DNA from: Actinomycetospora lutea
Lineage (GTDB): Bacteria > Actinomycetota > Actinomycetes > Mycobacteriales > Pseudonocardiaceae
DNA: 64,000 nucleotides
Direction of reading: 5' to 3'
NCBI RefSeq assembly: GCF_028737205.1
Contig: NZ_JAQZAL010000016.1
Coordinates: forward strand, 62,001 to 126,000
In this document: piece by piece, positions 29,555 to 37,647 of the stretch
How positions within the stretch are numbered: position 1 is the first letter of the stretch
How the letters are laid out: every line of letters begins with the position of its first letter
The notes under the pieces: model-generated
Database searches by the model: none
What the model was told of the DNA's origin: nothing
The model's input: only the letters and a program-made list of their open reading frames with translations
Position numbers and translations under genes: made by a program

Positions 29555-30385
29555 GTGAAGGCCGCACCGTTCGCCTACTGCCGCCCGGACACCGTGGACG
29601 AGGCGGCGGACGTGCTCGCCGCCGGCGACGCGAAGGTGCTCGCCGGCGGCCAGTCGCTGGTGCCCGTGCTCGCGATGCGCCTGGGCCGCCCGGGCACGCT
29701 GGTGGACATCACCCGGCTGCCGGAGCTGGACACGGTGGCCGTCGCCGACGGGGAGCTGCACGTCGGCGCGGCCGTGCGCCAGCGACGCGTGGAGCGGTCC
29801 CCCGAGGTCGCGGCGGTGCCCCTGATCGGGCGCGCGATGCCCTTCGTCGGGCACCGCGAGCTGCGCAGCCGCGGCACCGTGTGCGGCAGCCTCGCGCACG
29901 CCGACCCGGCCGCCGAGCTGCCCGCGGTCGCCGCCTGCCTGGGGGCGTCGGTGGTGGTCCGGGGCCCGCGCGGGGAGCGGGTCGTGCCGGCGCGGGAATG
30001 GGTCACGGGCGCCATGACGACGGCGCTCGGCCCCGACGAGCTCGTCACCGGCGTGCGCTTCCCGGTGGCCGCCGACGGCGAGGGCTTCGGGTTCGCCGAG
30101 ATCGCCCGCCGGCACGGCGACTTCGCGCTGGCCGGGGTCGCGGTGCGCGTCCGGGGCGACCAGGCCGTGCTCGCCGCGTTCGGGGTGTCCGACCGGCCCG
30201 TGGTCCGCGAGCTCACGGTGACCGACCCGACCGAGGCCGGCCTGCGCCCCGTCACCGAGGCGCTGGCCGCCGAGGTCGTCGACACCGACGGCGACGCCCA
30301 CGGCTCGCGCGGCTACCGCGCCCGCCTGCTGGGCGTCCTCGCCGCGCGGGAGCTGGCGCGCGCACACCGGGAGGCCCACGCATGA
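29555..30385 (+). CDS. Molybdenum hydroxylase FAD subunit (CoxM-like)
   Basis: The 276-aa subunit carries FAD between the Fe-S subunit and the external acceptor. The FAD motifs are VLAGGQSLVPVLAMRL and RGTVCGSLAHADPAAELPA, followed by a CO_deh_flav_C domain. GTG 29555 lies 8 bp after the hydratase stop. The TGA overlaps the next ATG (ATGA), so it is coupled to the Fe-S subunit gene. Confidence 0.9.
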   Translation: MKAAPFAYCRPDTVDEAADVLAAGDAKVLAGGQSLVPVLAMRLGRPGTLVDITRLPELDTVAVADGELHVGAAVRQRRVERSPEVAAVPLIGRAMPFVGHRELRSRGTVCGSLAHADPAAELPAVAACLGASVVVRGPRGERVVPAREWVTGAMTTALGPDELVTGVRFPVAADGEGFGFAEIARRHGDFALAGVAVRVRGDQAVLAAFGVSDRPVVRELTVTDPTEAGLRPVTEALAAEVVDTDGDAHGSRGYRARLLGVLAARELARAHREAHA

Positions 30386-31536
30386 GGGTGGAGCCCGACG
30401 CCACGGTCGACGTGGCGATGACCGTCAACGGGCGCGCGGTGACGGTCGCCGTCTCCCCGCGCACCACGCTCTCCGACGTCCTGCGCGACCGCCTCGGGCT
30501 CACCGGCACCCACGTCGGCTGCGAGCACGGCGTCTGCGGGATGTGCACGGTGCTGCTCGACGGCGAGGCCGTGCGCGCCTGCCTGCTGTTCGCCGTGCAG
30601 TGCGAGGGCGCCGCGCTGACCACGGTCGAGGGGCTCGGCAGCGCCGCCGACCAGCACCCCCTGCAGCAGGCGTTCGCCCACCACCACGGGCTGCAGTGCG
30701 GCTTCTGCACGCCCGGGATGCTGATGAGCGCCTACGACCTGCTCGCCGGCGGCACCTACGCGCCGGAGTCGCTGCCCGAGGACATGTCGGGCGTGCTGTG
30801 CCGCTGCACCGGCTACCGCGGGATCCTCGCCGCCGTCGCCGACGTGGCCCGCGAGCACCCCGACGGCGTCCCCCCACCCCGCGCCGCCGTGCCGCCCGCG
30901 CTGGTCGGGCGCTCGGGCGGTGTCAGCGTGGCCGCCCCGCCGACGTCAGACGTCAGGAAGGCCCCCAGCTCGATCACGGTGCCCTCGGGCCCGCCCACGG
31001 TCACGGTCGACGTCCGCCGCGCGCTGTCCGCGCCCGTCGGCGAGGTGTGGGCCGTGCTGTCGGACCCCGCGCGCCTCGTGGCCTGCCTGCCCGGCGCGGA
31101 GATGACCGAGGACCTCGGCGACGACCGCTACCGCGGGCGCGCCGTCGTCGCGCTCGGGCCGGTGTCCCTGCGCTTCGAGGGCCTCGCCCAGGTCGCGGAC
31201 CGGGACGCCACGACCCACCGGATGCGCGTGCTCGCCCAGGGCGCCGACCGCGGCGGGTCGAGCACGCAGGCCGTGATCCGCCTCGCCGCCGACGCCGCGG
31301 CGGACGGGGGCACGACCCTGCGGGCCGACGCCGACGTGCACCTCTCCGGACGCGTCGCCCAGTTCGGCCGGGCGCTGGCCGGCGACGTGTCGCGGCGCCT
31401 GTTCGAGCGGTTCGCGGAGGCCGTCGACGAGGCGGCGCGGACCGGCGGGGCCCCGACGACGCGGACGAGCCCGCTGCGACTCGCCCTCGGCGCCCTGCTG
31501 GCCCGCGTGCGGCGGCTCCTTCAGCGGCCCCGGTAG
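30382..31536 (+). CDS. 2Fe-2S subunit of molybdenum hydroxylase fused to a CoxG-like SRPBCC domain
   Basis: The 384-aa product is twice the usual small-subunit size. Residues 1-165 carry a plant-type 2Fe-2S cluster (GCEHGVCGMCTVLLDG) and a helical 2Fe-2S domain (CGFCTPGMLM, CRCTGYRG). A linker of about 45 residues follows, then residues 210-365 form a CoxG/SRPBCC domain (ALSAPVGEVWAVLSDPARLV, CLPGAEMTEDLGDDRYRGR). CoxG proteins are normally separate and take part in cofactor maturation or membrane attachment. The end is basic (RVRRLLQRPR). The 3' end overlaps the convergent hydratase gene by 16 bp. Confidence 0.88.
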   Translation: MRVEPDATVDVAMTVNGRAVTVAVSPRTTLSDVLRDRLGLTGTHVGCEHGVCGMCTVLLDGEAVRACLLFAVQCEGAALTTVEGLGSAADQHPLQQAFAHHHGLQCGFCTPGMLMSAYDLLAGGTYAPESLPEDMSGVLCRCTGYRGILAAVADVAREHPDGVPPPRAAVPPALVGRSGGVSVAAPPTSDVRKAPSSITVPSGPPTVTVDVRRALSAPVGEVWAVLSDPARLVACLPGAEMTEDLGDDRYRGRAVVALGPVSLRFEGLAQVADRDATTHRMRVLAQGADRGGSSTQAVIRLAADAAADGGTTLRADADVHLSGRVAQFGRALAGDVSRRLFERFAEAVDEAARTGGAPTTRTSPLRLALGALLARVRRLLQRPR

Positions 31537-32306
31537 CGCGGCGCGCGCTTCTCGGCGAAGGCGGCCGGGCCCTCGAGCGCGTCGTCGGTGCGCATCACCC
31601 GCAGGAACGCCTCGTGCTCGCGGGCCATCGCCTCGGCGTGCTCCAGGCCCAGCCCGTCCAGCACGCGCGCCCGCGCCTCGCGGACCGCGAGCGGGCCCCG
31701 GTCGGCGATGCCCCGAGCGAGACCCACGGCCACGTCGAGCAGCTCCGGCAGCGGGACCACCCGGTTCACCAGCCCCGTGCGGTACGCCTCGGCGGCGTCG
31801 ATCGGCTCGCCGGACAGGATCATCTCCATCGCCAGCCCGAGCGGCACCGCGCGCGGCAGCCGGACGGTCCCGCCGGCCCCGGGGATGATCGCCCACTTGG
31901 TCTCGGCGAGCCCGAAGGTCGCGTTCGGCGAGCAGAGGCGGATGTCGCACGCGAGCGCCATCTCCAGCCCGCCGGCCAGGGCGTGCCCGTTGACCGCGGC
32001 GATCAGCGGCTTGGCGCGCTCGACGGCGGTGAAGCCCCCGAAGTTCCAGGGCACGTCCTCGCCGGCGCGCACCCGGTCGCGGTAGGCGGGGATGAGGCGC
32101 TTGAGGTCGGCGCCCGCGGAGAACGTCGTCTCCCCCGCGCCGGTCAGGACGGCGACGAGCTGCTCGTCGGACGCCTCGAACGCCGCGACCGCCGCCCCGA
32201 GCGCCTCCTGGTGCTCGGGGTCGAGCGCGTTGCGCGCGTCCGGCCGGTCGATGGTCAGCACCGCCACCCGGGGGTCGGCGGGATCGGACTCCACACGGAT
32301 CGCCAC
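31521..32306 (-). CDS. Enoyl-CoA hydratase/isomerase family protein
   Basis: The 261-aa crotonase-fold protein shows ETTFSAGADLKRLIP, GLEMALACDIR and GLAETKWAIIPGAGGTVRL, with both catalytic-type Glu residues. It is on the opposite strand to the operon and convergent with it. It differs clearly from the operon hydratase at 28768. It may belong with the LacI regulator gene upstream, 57 bp away on the same strand. The substrate is not known. Confidence 0.88.
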   Translation of the reverse strand: MAIRVESDPADPRVAVLTIDRPDARNALDPEHQEALGAAVAAFEASDEQLVAVLTGAGETTFSAGADLKRLIPAYRDRVRAGEDVPWNFGGFTAVERAKPLIAAVNGHALAGGLEMALACDIRLCSPNATFGLAETKWAIIPGAGGTVRLPRAVPLGLAMEMILSGEPIDAAEAYRTGLVNRVVPLPELLDVAVGLARGIADRGPLAVREARARVLDGLGLEHAEAMAREHEAFLRVMRTDDALEGPAAFAEKRAPRYRGR

Positions 32307-32363
32307 GGCGACATCATGGCGCCCGGGCGGGCCGCCATCCGCGCACGTGGGCGCGGGGCGCGC

Positions 32364-33452
32364 TCACGGTGTCCGCGCCCCCGGCCGGCGCGACTCGGGC
32401 ATGGCCGAGCGCGGGCAGCCGCAGCTCGTGCCGATGCGCAGGGTGTGGGGCACGGTCTCGGTCATCGCGCCGCCGCCGCGGCCGTCGATGCGCCGGATGA
32501 GCTGTTCCACCGCGGCCTGCGCCATGAGGCGCCGGGACAGGGTGACGGTCGTGAGCTCGGCCAGCATCGAGGCACCGGGGAAGACGCCGTCGATGCCGGT
32601 GACGGCGACGTCGTCGGGCACCCGCAGGTCGTGCTCGCGCAGCGTCCCGATGACCCCGGAGGCGATGGCGTCGGACCCGCACGCGATCGCGCGCGGAACG
32701 TCGTCGGCGTCGATGAGGTGCTGCGCGACCCGCCGCCCGCCCTCGCCGTTGAGGAAGGCGATGAAACGCCGGTGGGCGGGCAGCGGGACCCCGAGCTCGG
32801 CGGCGGTGGCGACGAACGTCCGGGCCCGCTCCGCCGACGACGACGAGCTCCGGGTGCCGGTGATGATCGCGAGATCGGTGTACCCGTGGCCCAGCAGGTG
32901 GCCGAGGACGTCCCGCGAGAGCGCCGGCTCGTCCACGCCGATGAAGTCGGCCCGCAGCCCCGGGATCCGGCGGCTCACCTGCACGAACGGCATCTCGGCG
33001 CGGCGCAGCAGGCGGATGGCGTCGCCGTCGTCGGTGTGGAGCGAGGTCAGGACCATCCCGTCCACCCGGCGGGCGATCATCGTCCGGACCACCGTGTCCA
33101 GCGTCGGCGAGCTCTCCTGGGTGTGGGCGACGAAGACCTCGTAGCCCTGGGCGCGGGCGATGTCGATCGTCCCGGCCGAGAACTCGGAGTAGAACGGGTT
33201 GCTGATGTCGGTGAGGACCAGCCCGAGCACCCGGGAGGGCTCCGGCTCGAGCGCCCGCTCGTAGCGGTCGAGCGGGTGCCCGAGCTCGGCCGCGGTCGCG
33301 AGCACCCGGGCCCGCATCTCCGCGGAGACCCCGGGCTTGCCGTTGAGCGCGTAGGAGACGGTCGCCGCGGACACCCCGGTCCGGCGGGCGACCTCGGCCG
33401 CCGACACGCGCAGCGCGCGGATGCCCGAGCGCGGGCGTGTGTCGCCGGTCAC
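32364..33452 (-). CDS. LacI-family transcriptional regulator
   Basis: The 362-aa product has an N-terminal LacI HTH (VSAAEVARRTGVSAATVSYAL and NGKPGVSAEMRARV) and a periplasmic-binding-like ligand domain (GLVLTDISNPFYSEF, SDAIASGVIGTLREHD). The C-terminus has CGCPRS, not typical. GTG 33452 is chosen because it precedes the HTH by about 18 residues. The open frame upstream has no homology. It may control the hydratase or the divergent second molybdenum-hydroxylase operon. Confidence 0.87.
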   Translation of the reverse strand: MTGDTRPRSGIRALRVSAAEVARRTGVSAATVSYALNGKPGVSAEMRARVLATAAELGHPLDRYERALEPEPSRVLGLVLTDISNPFYSEFSAGTIDIARAQGYEVFVAHTQESSPTLDTVVRTMIARRVDGMVLTSLHTDDGDAIRLLRRAEMPFVQVSRRIPGLRADFIGVDEPALSRDVLGHLLGHGYTDLAIITGTRSSSSSAERARTFVATAAELGVPLPAHRRFIAFLNGEGGRRVAQHLIDADDVPRAIACGSDAIASGVIGTLREHDLRVPDDVAVTGIDGVFPGASMLAELTTVTLSRRLMAQAAVEQLIRRIDGRGGGAMTETVPHTLRIGTSCGCPRSAMPESRRPGARTP

Positions 33453-33624
33453 CCGCCCCAGCCTGCCGTCAGAACCCCACGGCGTCACGACCCTTCGGCC
33501 GCGGACCGCGGGCCTCGCCGGGCGTGGCGGTCCCGAGACCGAGGCGTGATGATCACCTTCCGCGTCAAGACTGGCCGGCGCAACGAGCAGGGCCATTCGG
33601 ACGCCGTGGGGCGAACCGTCCCAA

Positions 33625-33640
33625 CTTAACGTTGCTTAAG
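33625..33640. promoter_or_regulatory. Inverted repeat CTTAA-N6-TTAAG, candidate LacI operator
   Basis: CTTAA (33625-33629) and TTAAG (33636-33640) flank a centre including AACGTT, a small palindrome with the central CG common in LacI-type operators. It is in the 340-bp gap 33453-33792 between the LacI gene and the second operon. No gene was found in that gap. Confidence 0.4.
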
Positions 33641-33670
33641 CCCGCGGTGAGCGGCCAACATCGATGGCGG

Positions 33671-33686
33671 TGTGACCTGAGGCACA
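33671..33686. promoter_or_regulatory. Crp/GlxR-type site TGTGA-N6-GCACA
   Basis: TGTGACCTGAGGCACA matches the Crp-family consensus TGTGA-N6-TCACA in nine of ten fixed positions. It lies 107 bp upstream of the second operon's first ATG. cAMP-Crp/GlxR control of a catabolic operon would be natural. Not tested. Confidence 0.45.
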
Positions 33687-33792
33687 CCTCGCGGTCCGAG
33701 CCGCCGGCACCGAATCCGCCACCCCGCCGGCCTCCCCTCCACGACCCGCCCGCCGCGGCGACGGTCGAGCACACCAGCACCCGGAGGTGCCC

Positions 33793-34695
33793 ATGAAGCC
33801 TGCGCCGTTCGAGTACGCGGCACCACGGGAGCTGGACGAGGCCCTCGACGTCCTCGGCGAGCACGGCGACGACGCCCGGGTGCTGGCGGGCGGGCAGAGC
33901 CTCGTCCGGATGATGAACGCCCGCCAGGTCAGCCCGGCCGTCGTGGTCGACATCAACCGCGTGCGGGGGCTGGACTCGCTGGGTGTGACCGGCGACAACG
34001 GGTCGTCCACGCTGCGCCTGGGCGCCACGGTCCGCCAGCGCACGAGCGAGCTGTCCGGGGAGGTCGCCGCCCACGCCCCGCTGCTCGCCGAGGCCGGCGC
34101 GCACGTCGCCCACGCGCCGGTGCGCGCCCGCGGCACGGTCGTCGGCAGCGTCGCGTTCGCCGACCCGTCCGCCGAGCTCCCGACCGCCCTGCTCGCGCTG
34201 GACGGTCTGGTCAAGGTCCGCAGCCGCGCCGCCGAGCGCACCGTCGCCGCCGACGACTTCTTCACCGGCCCCTTCGCCACGTCGCTCGCGCCCGACGAGA
34301 TGGTGGTCGGGGTCGAGGTGCCCGTCACGGCCGGCCGGACCGGGAGCGCCTTCGTCGAGCTCACCCGTCGTCACGGCGACCTGCCCGTCTGCGGGGCCGC
34401 CGTGGTCGTCGGCGTGGACGATGACGGCCGGGTCGCCCACGCGCGGGTCGCGCTCTGCGGCGCCGACCAGCGCCCCGCCCGCCTCCCGGCCGTGGAGACC
34501 GCGGTCGTCGGCGCCGACGACCCCGCCGCGTTCACCGAGGCCGCGGCGCGCGCCGCCGACGGCCTGGACCCGATCCCGAGCTGCCACGGCTCCGCCGACT
34601 TCCGCCGCCACCTCGCGCGCGTGCTCACCGCCCGCGCCCTGCGCACCGCCCTCGCGCGGGCGACCTCGCCGAAGGAGACGACCGATGCCCGATGA
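33793..34695 (+). CDS. Molybdenum hydroxylase FAD subunit, second operon
   Basis: The 300-aa CoxM-like subunit has VLAGGQSLVRMMNARQ and RGTVVGSVAFADPSAELPTAL as FAD motifs and a CO_deh_flav_C domain. GGAGG precedes ATG 33793; a GTG two codons upstream is in frame. It opens the second operon (FAD, Fe-S, large subunit, hydrolase). Its 3' end overlaps the Fe-S subunit gene by 11 bp. Confidence 0.9.
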   Translation: MKPAPFEYAAPRELDEALDVLGEHGDDARVLAGGQSLVRMMNARQVSPAVVVDINRVRGLDSLGVTGDNGSSTLRLGATVRQRTSELSGEVAAHAPLLAEAGAHVAHAPVRARGTVVGSVAFADPSAELPTALLALDGLVKVRSRAAERTVAADDFFTGPFATSLAPDEMVVGVEVPVTAGRTGSAFVELTRRHGDLPVCGAAVVVGVDDDGRVAHARVALCGADQRPARLPAVETAVVGADDPAAFTEAAARAADGLDPIPSCHGSADFRRHLARVLTARALRTALARATSPKETTDAR

Positions 34696-35227
34696 GGTCC
34701 GCGTCCGGATCACGGTCAACGGCACCCGCCACGACCTCCGCACCGAGCCACGCACCCTGCTGGCCGATCTGCTCCGCAACGACCTGGCCCTCCCGGGCAC
34801 GCACCTGGGGTGCGAGCAGGGCGTGTGCGGCGCGTGCACGGTGCTGGTCGACGACGTCGCGACCCGGTCCTGCCTGGTCTTCGCCGCCCAGCTCGACGGC
34901 GCGTCGGTCCGCACCGTGGAGTCGCTGGCCGGGGCCGACGGCACGCTGCACCCGATCCAGCGGGCCTTCACCGAGGAGCACGGCCTGCAGTGCGGCTTCT
35001 GCACCCCCGGGATGCTCATGGGCGCCTGCGAGCTGCTCGAACGCGTCCCCGAGCCCCGGCGCGAGGACGTCGAGGAGGCGCTGGGCGGCAACCTGTGCCG
35101 CTGCACCGGCTACCAGAACATCGTGCGCTCGGTGTGCGCGGCCGGACGGTTGATGGCCGGGCAGGCCAGCGACGGGCAGACCAGCGACGGGCAGACCAGC
35201 GACGAGCAGAGCGGGGTCCGCGCATGA
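34685..35227 (+). CDS. Molybdenum hydroxylase 2Fe-2S subunit, second operon
   Basis: The 180-aa subunit carries two 2Fe-2S clusters: GCEQGVCGACTVLVDD in the plant-type domain, and CGFCTPGMLMGAC with CRCTGYQN in the helical domain. It is of normal length, unlike the fused homologue of the first operon. The tail GQASDGQTSDGQTSDEQ comes from three 15-bp tandem repeats in the DNA. ATGA overlap with the large-subunit gene. Confidence 0.9.
   Translation: MPDEVRVRITVNGTRHDLRTEPRTLLADLLRNDLALPGTHLGCEQGVCGACTVLVDDVATRSCLVFAAQLDGASVRTVESLAGADGTLHPIQRAFTEEHGLQCGFCTPGMLMGACELLERVPEPRREDVEEALGGNLCRCTGYQNIVRSVCAAGRLMAGQASDGQTSDGQTSDEQSGVRA
35159..35203 (+). repeat. Three tandem 15-bp repeats at the 3' end of the Fe-S subunit gene
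   Basis: The unit GGGCAGACCAGCGAC occurs at 35159-35173 (one base different), 35174-35188 and 35189-35203, followed by a partial copy. Each adds five residues (GQTSD) without changing frame, so copy number may vary between strains. Confidence 0.85.
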
Positions 35228-37647
35228 GCACCGTCGAACGGCCCGCCGCCGAGACCCGCCGCTGGGTGGGGCAGAGCGTCGCGCGCAAGGAGGACCCGAA
35301 GCTGCTGACCGGGCGGGCCGGGTTCATCGGCGACGTCGTCCTGCCCGGCATGCTGCACGGCGCGGTCCTGCGCAGCCCGCACGCCCACGCGAGGATCGTC
35401 TCGATCGACACGTCGGAGGCCGAGGCGCTGCCCGGCGTGGTCGTGGTGCTGACCGGCGCGACGGCCGCCGAGCTCGTCGACCCGATGCCGGCCTTCTGCG
35501 CCGAACCGGTCGAGCAGCGCGCGATCGCGGTCGACCGCGTGCGCTTCCCCGGCGAGGCCGTCGCCGCCGTCGCGGCCACCGACCGCTACATCGCCGAGGA
35601 CGCCTGCGCGCGGATCCGCGTGGAGTACGAGGTCCTGCCCGCCCTCGTCGATCCGGTGGCGGCGATGGACCCGTCGGCGACGCGGGTGCACGAGACGCTG
35701 GACTCCAACGTCGTCTTCCACCGCACCCTCGACTGGGGCGACGTGGACGCCGACCTGGCCCGCGCGCACACGATCGTGCGCTCGAGCGCGCGGTGGCACC
35801 GGATGGGGGCCCACCCCATCGAGACGGCCGGCGCGGTGGCGTCCTGGGACCCGTTCAGCCAGTCGATGACGATGTGGTCGAACAGCAACTTCATCAACTT
35901 CCTGCCCTGGGCGTTCGCCGGGATCCTGCGGGTGTCGACGAACCGGCTGCGCATGATCCCGTGCACGGTCGGCGGCAGCTTCGGCAGCAAGCACCTGATC
36001 ACCAAGGTCGTTTCGATCACCGGGGCGCTCAGCAAGGCGTGCGGCCGCCCCGTCCAGTACCTCGAGGACCGCGCCGACAACGTCGCGGCCAACGACAACG
36101 TCGGCTGCGACCGGATCTACGACGCCGAGCTCGCCCTCGCCGAGGACGGCGAGATGCTCGGCCTCGTCCTGCGGATCATCGACGACTACGGCGCCTACTT
36201 CCAGTTCGCGCACGGCCAGCACGGCAACGCGGTGGCCCAGCCCGTCGGCCCCTACCGGATCGGCAGCCTGCGCTACGACGTCTCCTGCGTGCTGACCAAC
36301 AAGGTCCAGCAGGGCTTCTTCCGCGGCGCCGGCGCCGACCCGGGCAACTTCATCCTCGAGCGCCTCGTCGACAAGGCCGCCCTGGAGATGGGCATCGACC
36401 GCGTCGAGCTGCGCCGGCGGAACTTCATCCGGCCCGACCAGTTCCCGTACAAGATCCCGACGGGGAACATCTACGACAGCGGCGACTACGAGGCCGTCCT
36501 CGACCGTGCGCTCGAGATCGCCGGGCTCGACCGGTGGCGCGCCGAGCAGGAGCGGCTGCGCGCCGAGGGCCGCTACCTCGGCATCGGCCTGGCGAGCTGC
36601 CAGGAGCGCTCGGGCTACAACGCCTCGGAGTGGTGGTCCTTCTACGACGAGCCGCCGCTCCCGGCGACGAGCACGCCGGAGAGCTGCAAGATCGACGTCG
36701 ACGCCATGGGCGGCGTCCGCGCCACGATCGGCTGCCCGCTGTGGGGCAACAGCCCCGAGACCGTCGTGGGCCAGGTCGTCGCCGAGGAGTTCGGCATCGA
36801 CCCGTCCGCCGTCTCGGTCGTCTACGCCGACTCCACGATCGGCGCGATCTCGGCCGGCCCCGGCGGCAGCCGCGTCACGATCATGCTGTCGGGCGCGACC
36901 CGGGGCGCCGCGCGGACCGTCAAGGACAAGATGATCCGGGTCGCGGCGAGCGCCATGGAGATGGACCCCGAGGACGTCGAGTGCGTCGACGGCGTCTTCC
37001 GCGCGAAGGGCGCGCCGGGGACGTCGATGACGATGGCCGAGGTCGGGATGAAGGCCCACCTGTTCCACGACGGCACCGACGAGGCCGAGAGCAGCGGGCT
37101 GGTCGCGGTGTACACCTACGACCACCCGTACTTCACGCCACCCTCGGCCGACCGCAGCGACCTGGGCGCCTTCTACCCGATGGTCTCCCATGCCTGCCAC
37201 ATCCCGATCGTCGAGGTCGATCCCGAGACCGGTGAGGTGACGCTGCGCGCCTACTACGTCGTCAACGACTGCGGCACCGTGATGAACCCGGCGCTGGTCG
37301 AGGGCCAGGTCGTGGGCGGCATCGTCCAGGGCATCGGCGCGGCGCTGATGGAGGAGTACAGCTACGGCGCGACCGACGGGGCGCTGGAGACCCCGACGTT
37401 CCGGGAGTACCTGCTGCCGAGCATGCACGAGGTCCCCGAGATCGTGCTCGAGCACCTGGAGACGCCCTCGCCGTTCACCACCTACGGCGTCAAGGGCGTC
37501 GGGGAGGGCGGCCGGCTGGTGGCGCCGACGGCGATCGCCAGCGCCGTCGACGACGCGCTGCGTCCCCTCGGGGTGTGGGTGGACGAGCTGCCCATGACGC
37601 CCGAGCGCGTGGTCGGCATGATCGCCGACGCGCAGCGGCGCCCATGA
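35224..37647 (+). CDS. Molybdenum hydroxylase large subunit, second operon
   Basis: The 807-aa subunit binds the molybdenum cofactor. Visible motifs: RSPHAHARI, TVGGSFGSKHLITK, FFRGAGADPGNFILERLVD and the catalytic Glu in YGVKGVGEGGRLVAP. The loop is RGAG, not the CO dehydrogenase AYxCSFR. It differs greatly from the large subunit at 26328, so the two operons do not look like a recent duplication. The substrate is unknown. The stop overlaps the next ATG. Confidence 0.9.
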   Translation: MSTVERPAAETRRWVGQSVARKEDPKLLTGRAGFIGDVVLPGMLHGAVLRSPHAHARIVSIDTSEAEALPGVVVVLTGATAAELVDPMPAFCAEPVEQRAIAVDRVRFPGEAVAAVAATDRYIAEDACARIRVEYEVLPALVDPVAAMDPSATRVHETLDSNVVFHRTLDWGDVDADLARAHTIVRSSARWHRMGAHPIETAGAVASWDPFSQSMTMWSNSNFINFLPWAFAGILRVSTNRLRMIPCTVGGSFGSKHLITKVVSITGALSKACGRPVQYLEDRADNVAANDNVGCDRIYDAELALAEDGEMLGLVLRIIDDYGAYFQFAHGQHGNAVAQPVGPYRIGSLRYDVSCVLTNKVQQGFFRGAGADPGNFILERLVDKAALEMGIDRVELRRRNFIRPDQFPYKIPTGNIYDSGDYEAVLDRALEIAGLDRWRAEQERLRAEGRYLGIGLASCQERSGYNASEWWSFYDEPPLPATSTPESCKIDVDAMGGVRATIGCPLWGNSPETVVGQVVAEEFGIDPSAVSVVYADSTIGAISAGPGGSRVTIMLSGATRGAARTVKDKMIRVAASAMEMDPEDVECVDGVFRAKGAPGTSMTMAEVGMKAHLFHDGTDEAESSGLVAVYTYDHPYFTPPSADRSDLGAFYPMVSHACHIPIVEVDPETGEVTLRAYYVVNDCGTVMNPALVEGQVVGGIVQGIGAALMEEYSYGATDGALETPTFREYLLPSMHEVPEIVLEHLETPSPFTTYGVKGVGEGGRLVAPTAIASAVDDALRPLGVWVDELPMTPERVVGMIADAQRRP

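Noticed and set aside
35159-35203. Possible CRISPR-like array
   Set aside because: The repeats are directly adjacent without spacers, are only 15 bp long, and lie inside a coding region.
26328-37647. Calling either Mo-enzyme operon a carbon monoxide dehydrogenase
   Set aside because: Neither large subunit has the AYxCSFR active-site loop of form I CODH; they show NRGFGG and RGAG instead. Only the general molybdenum-hydroxylase family is supported.
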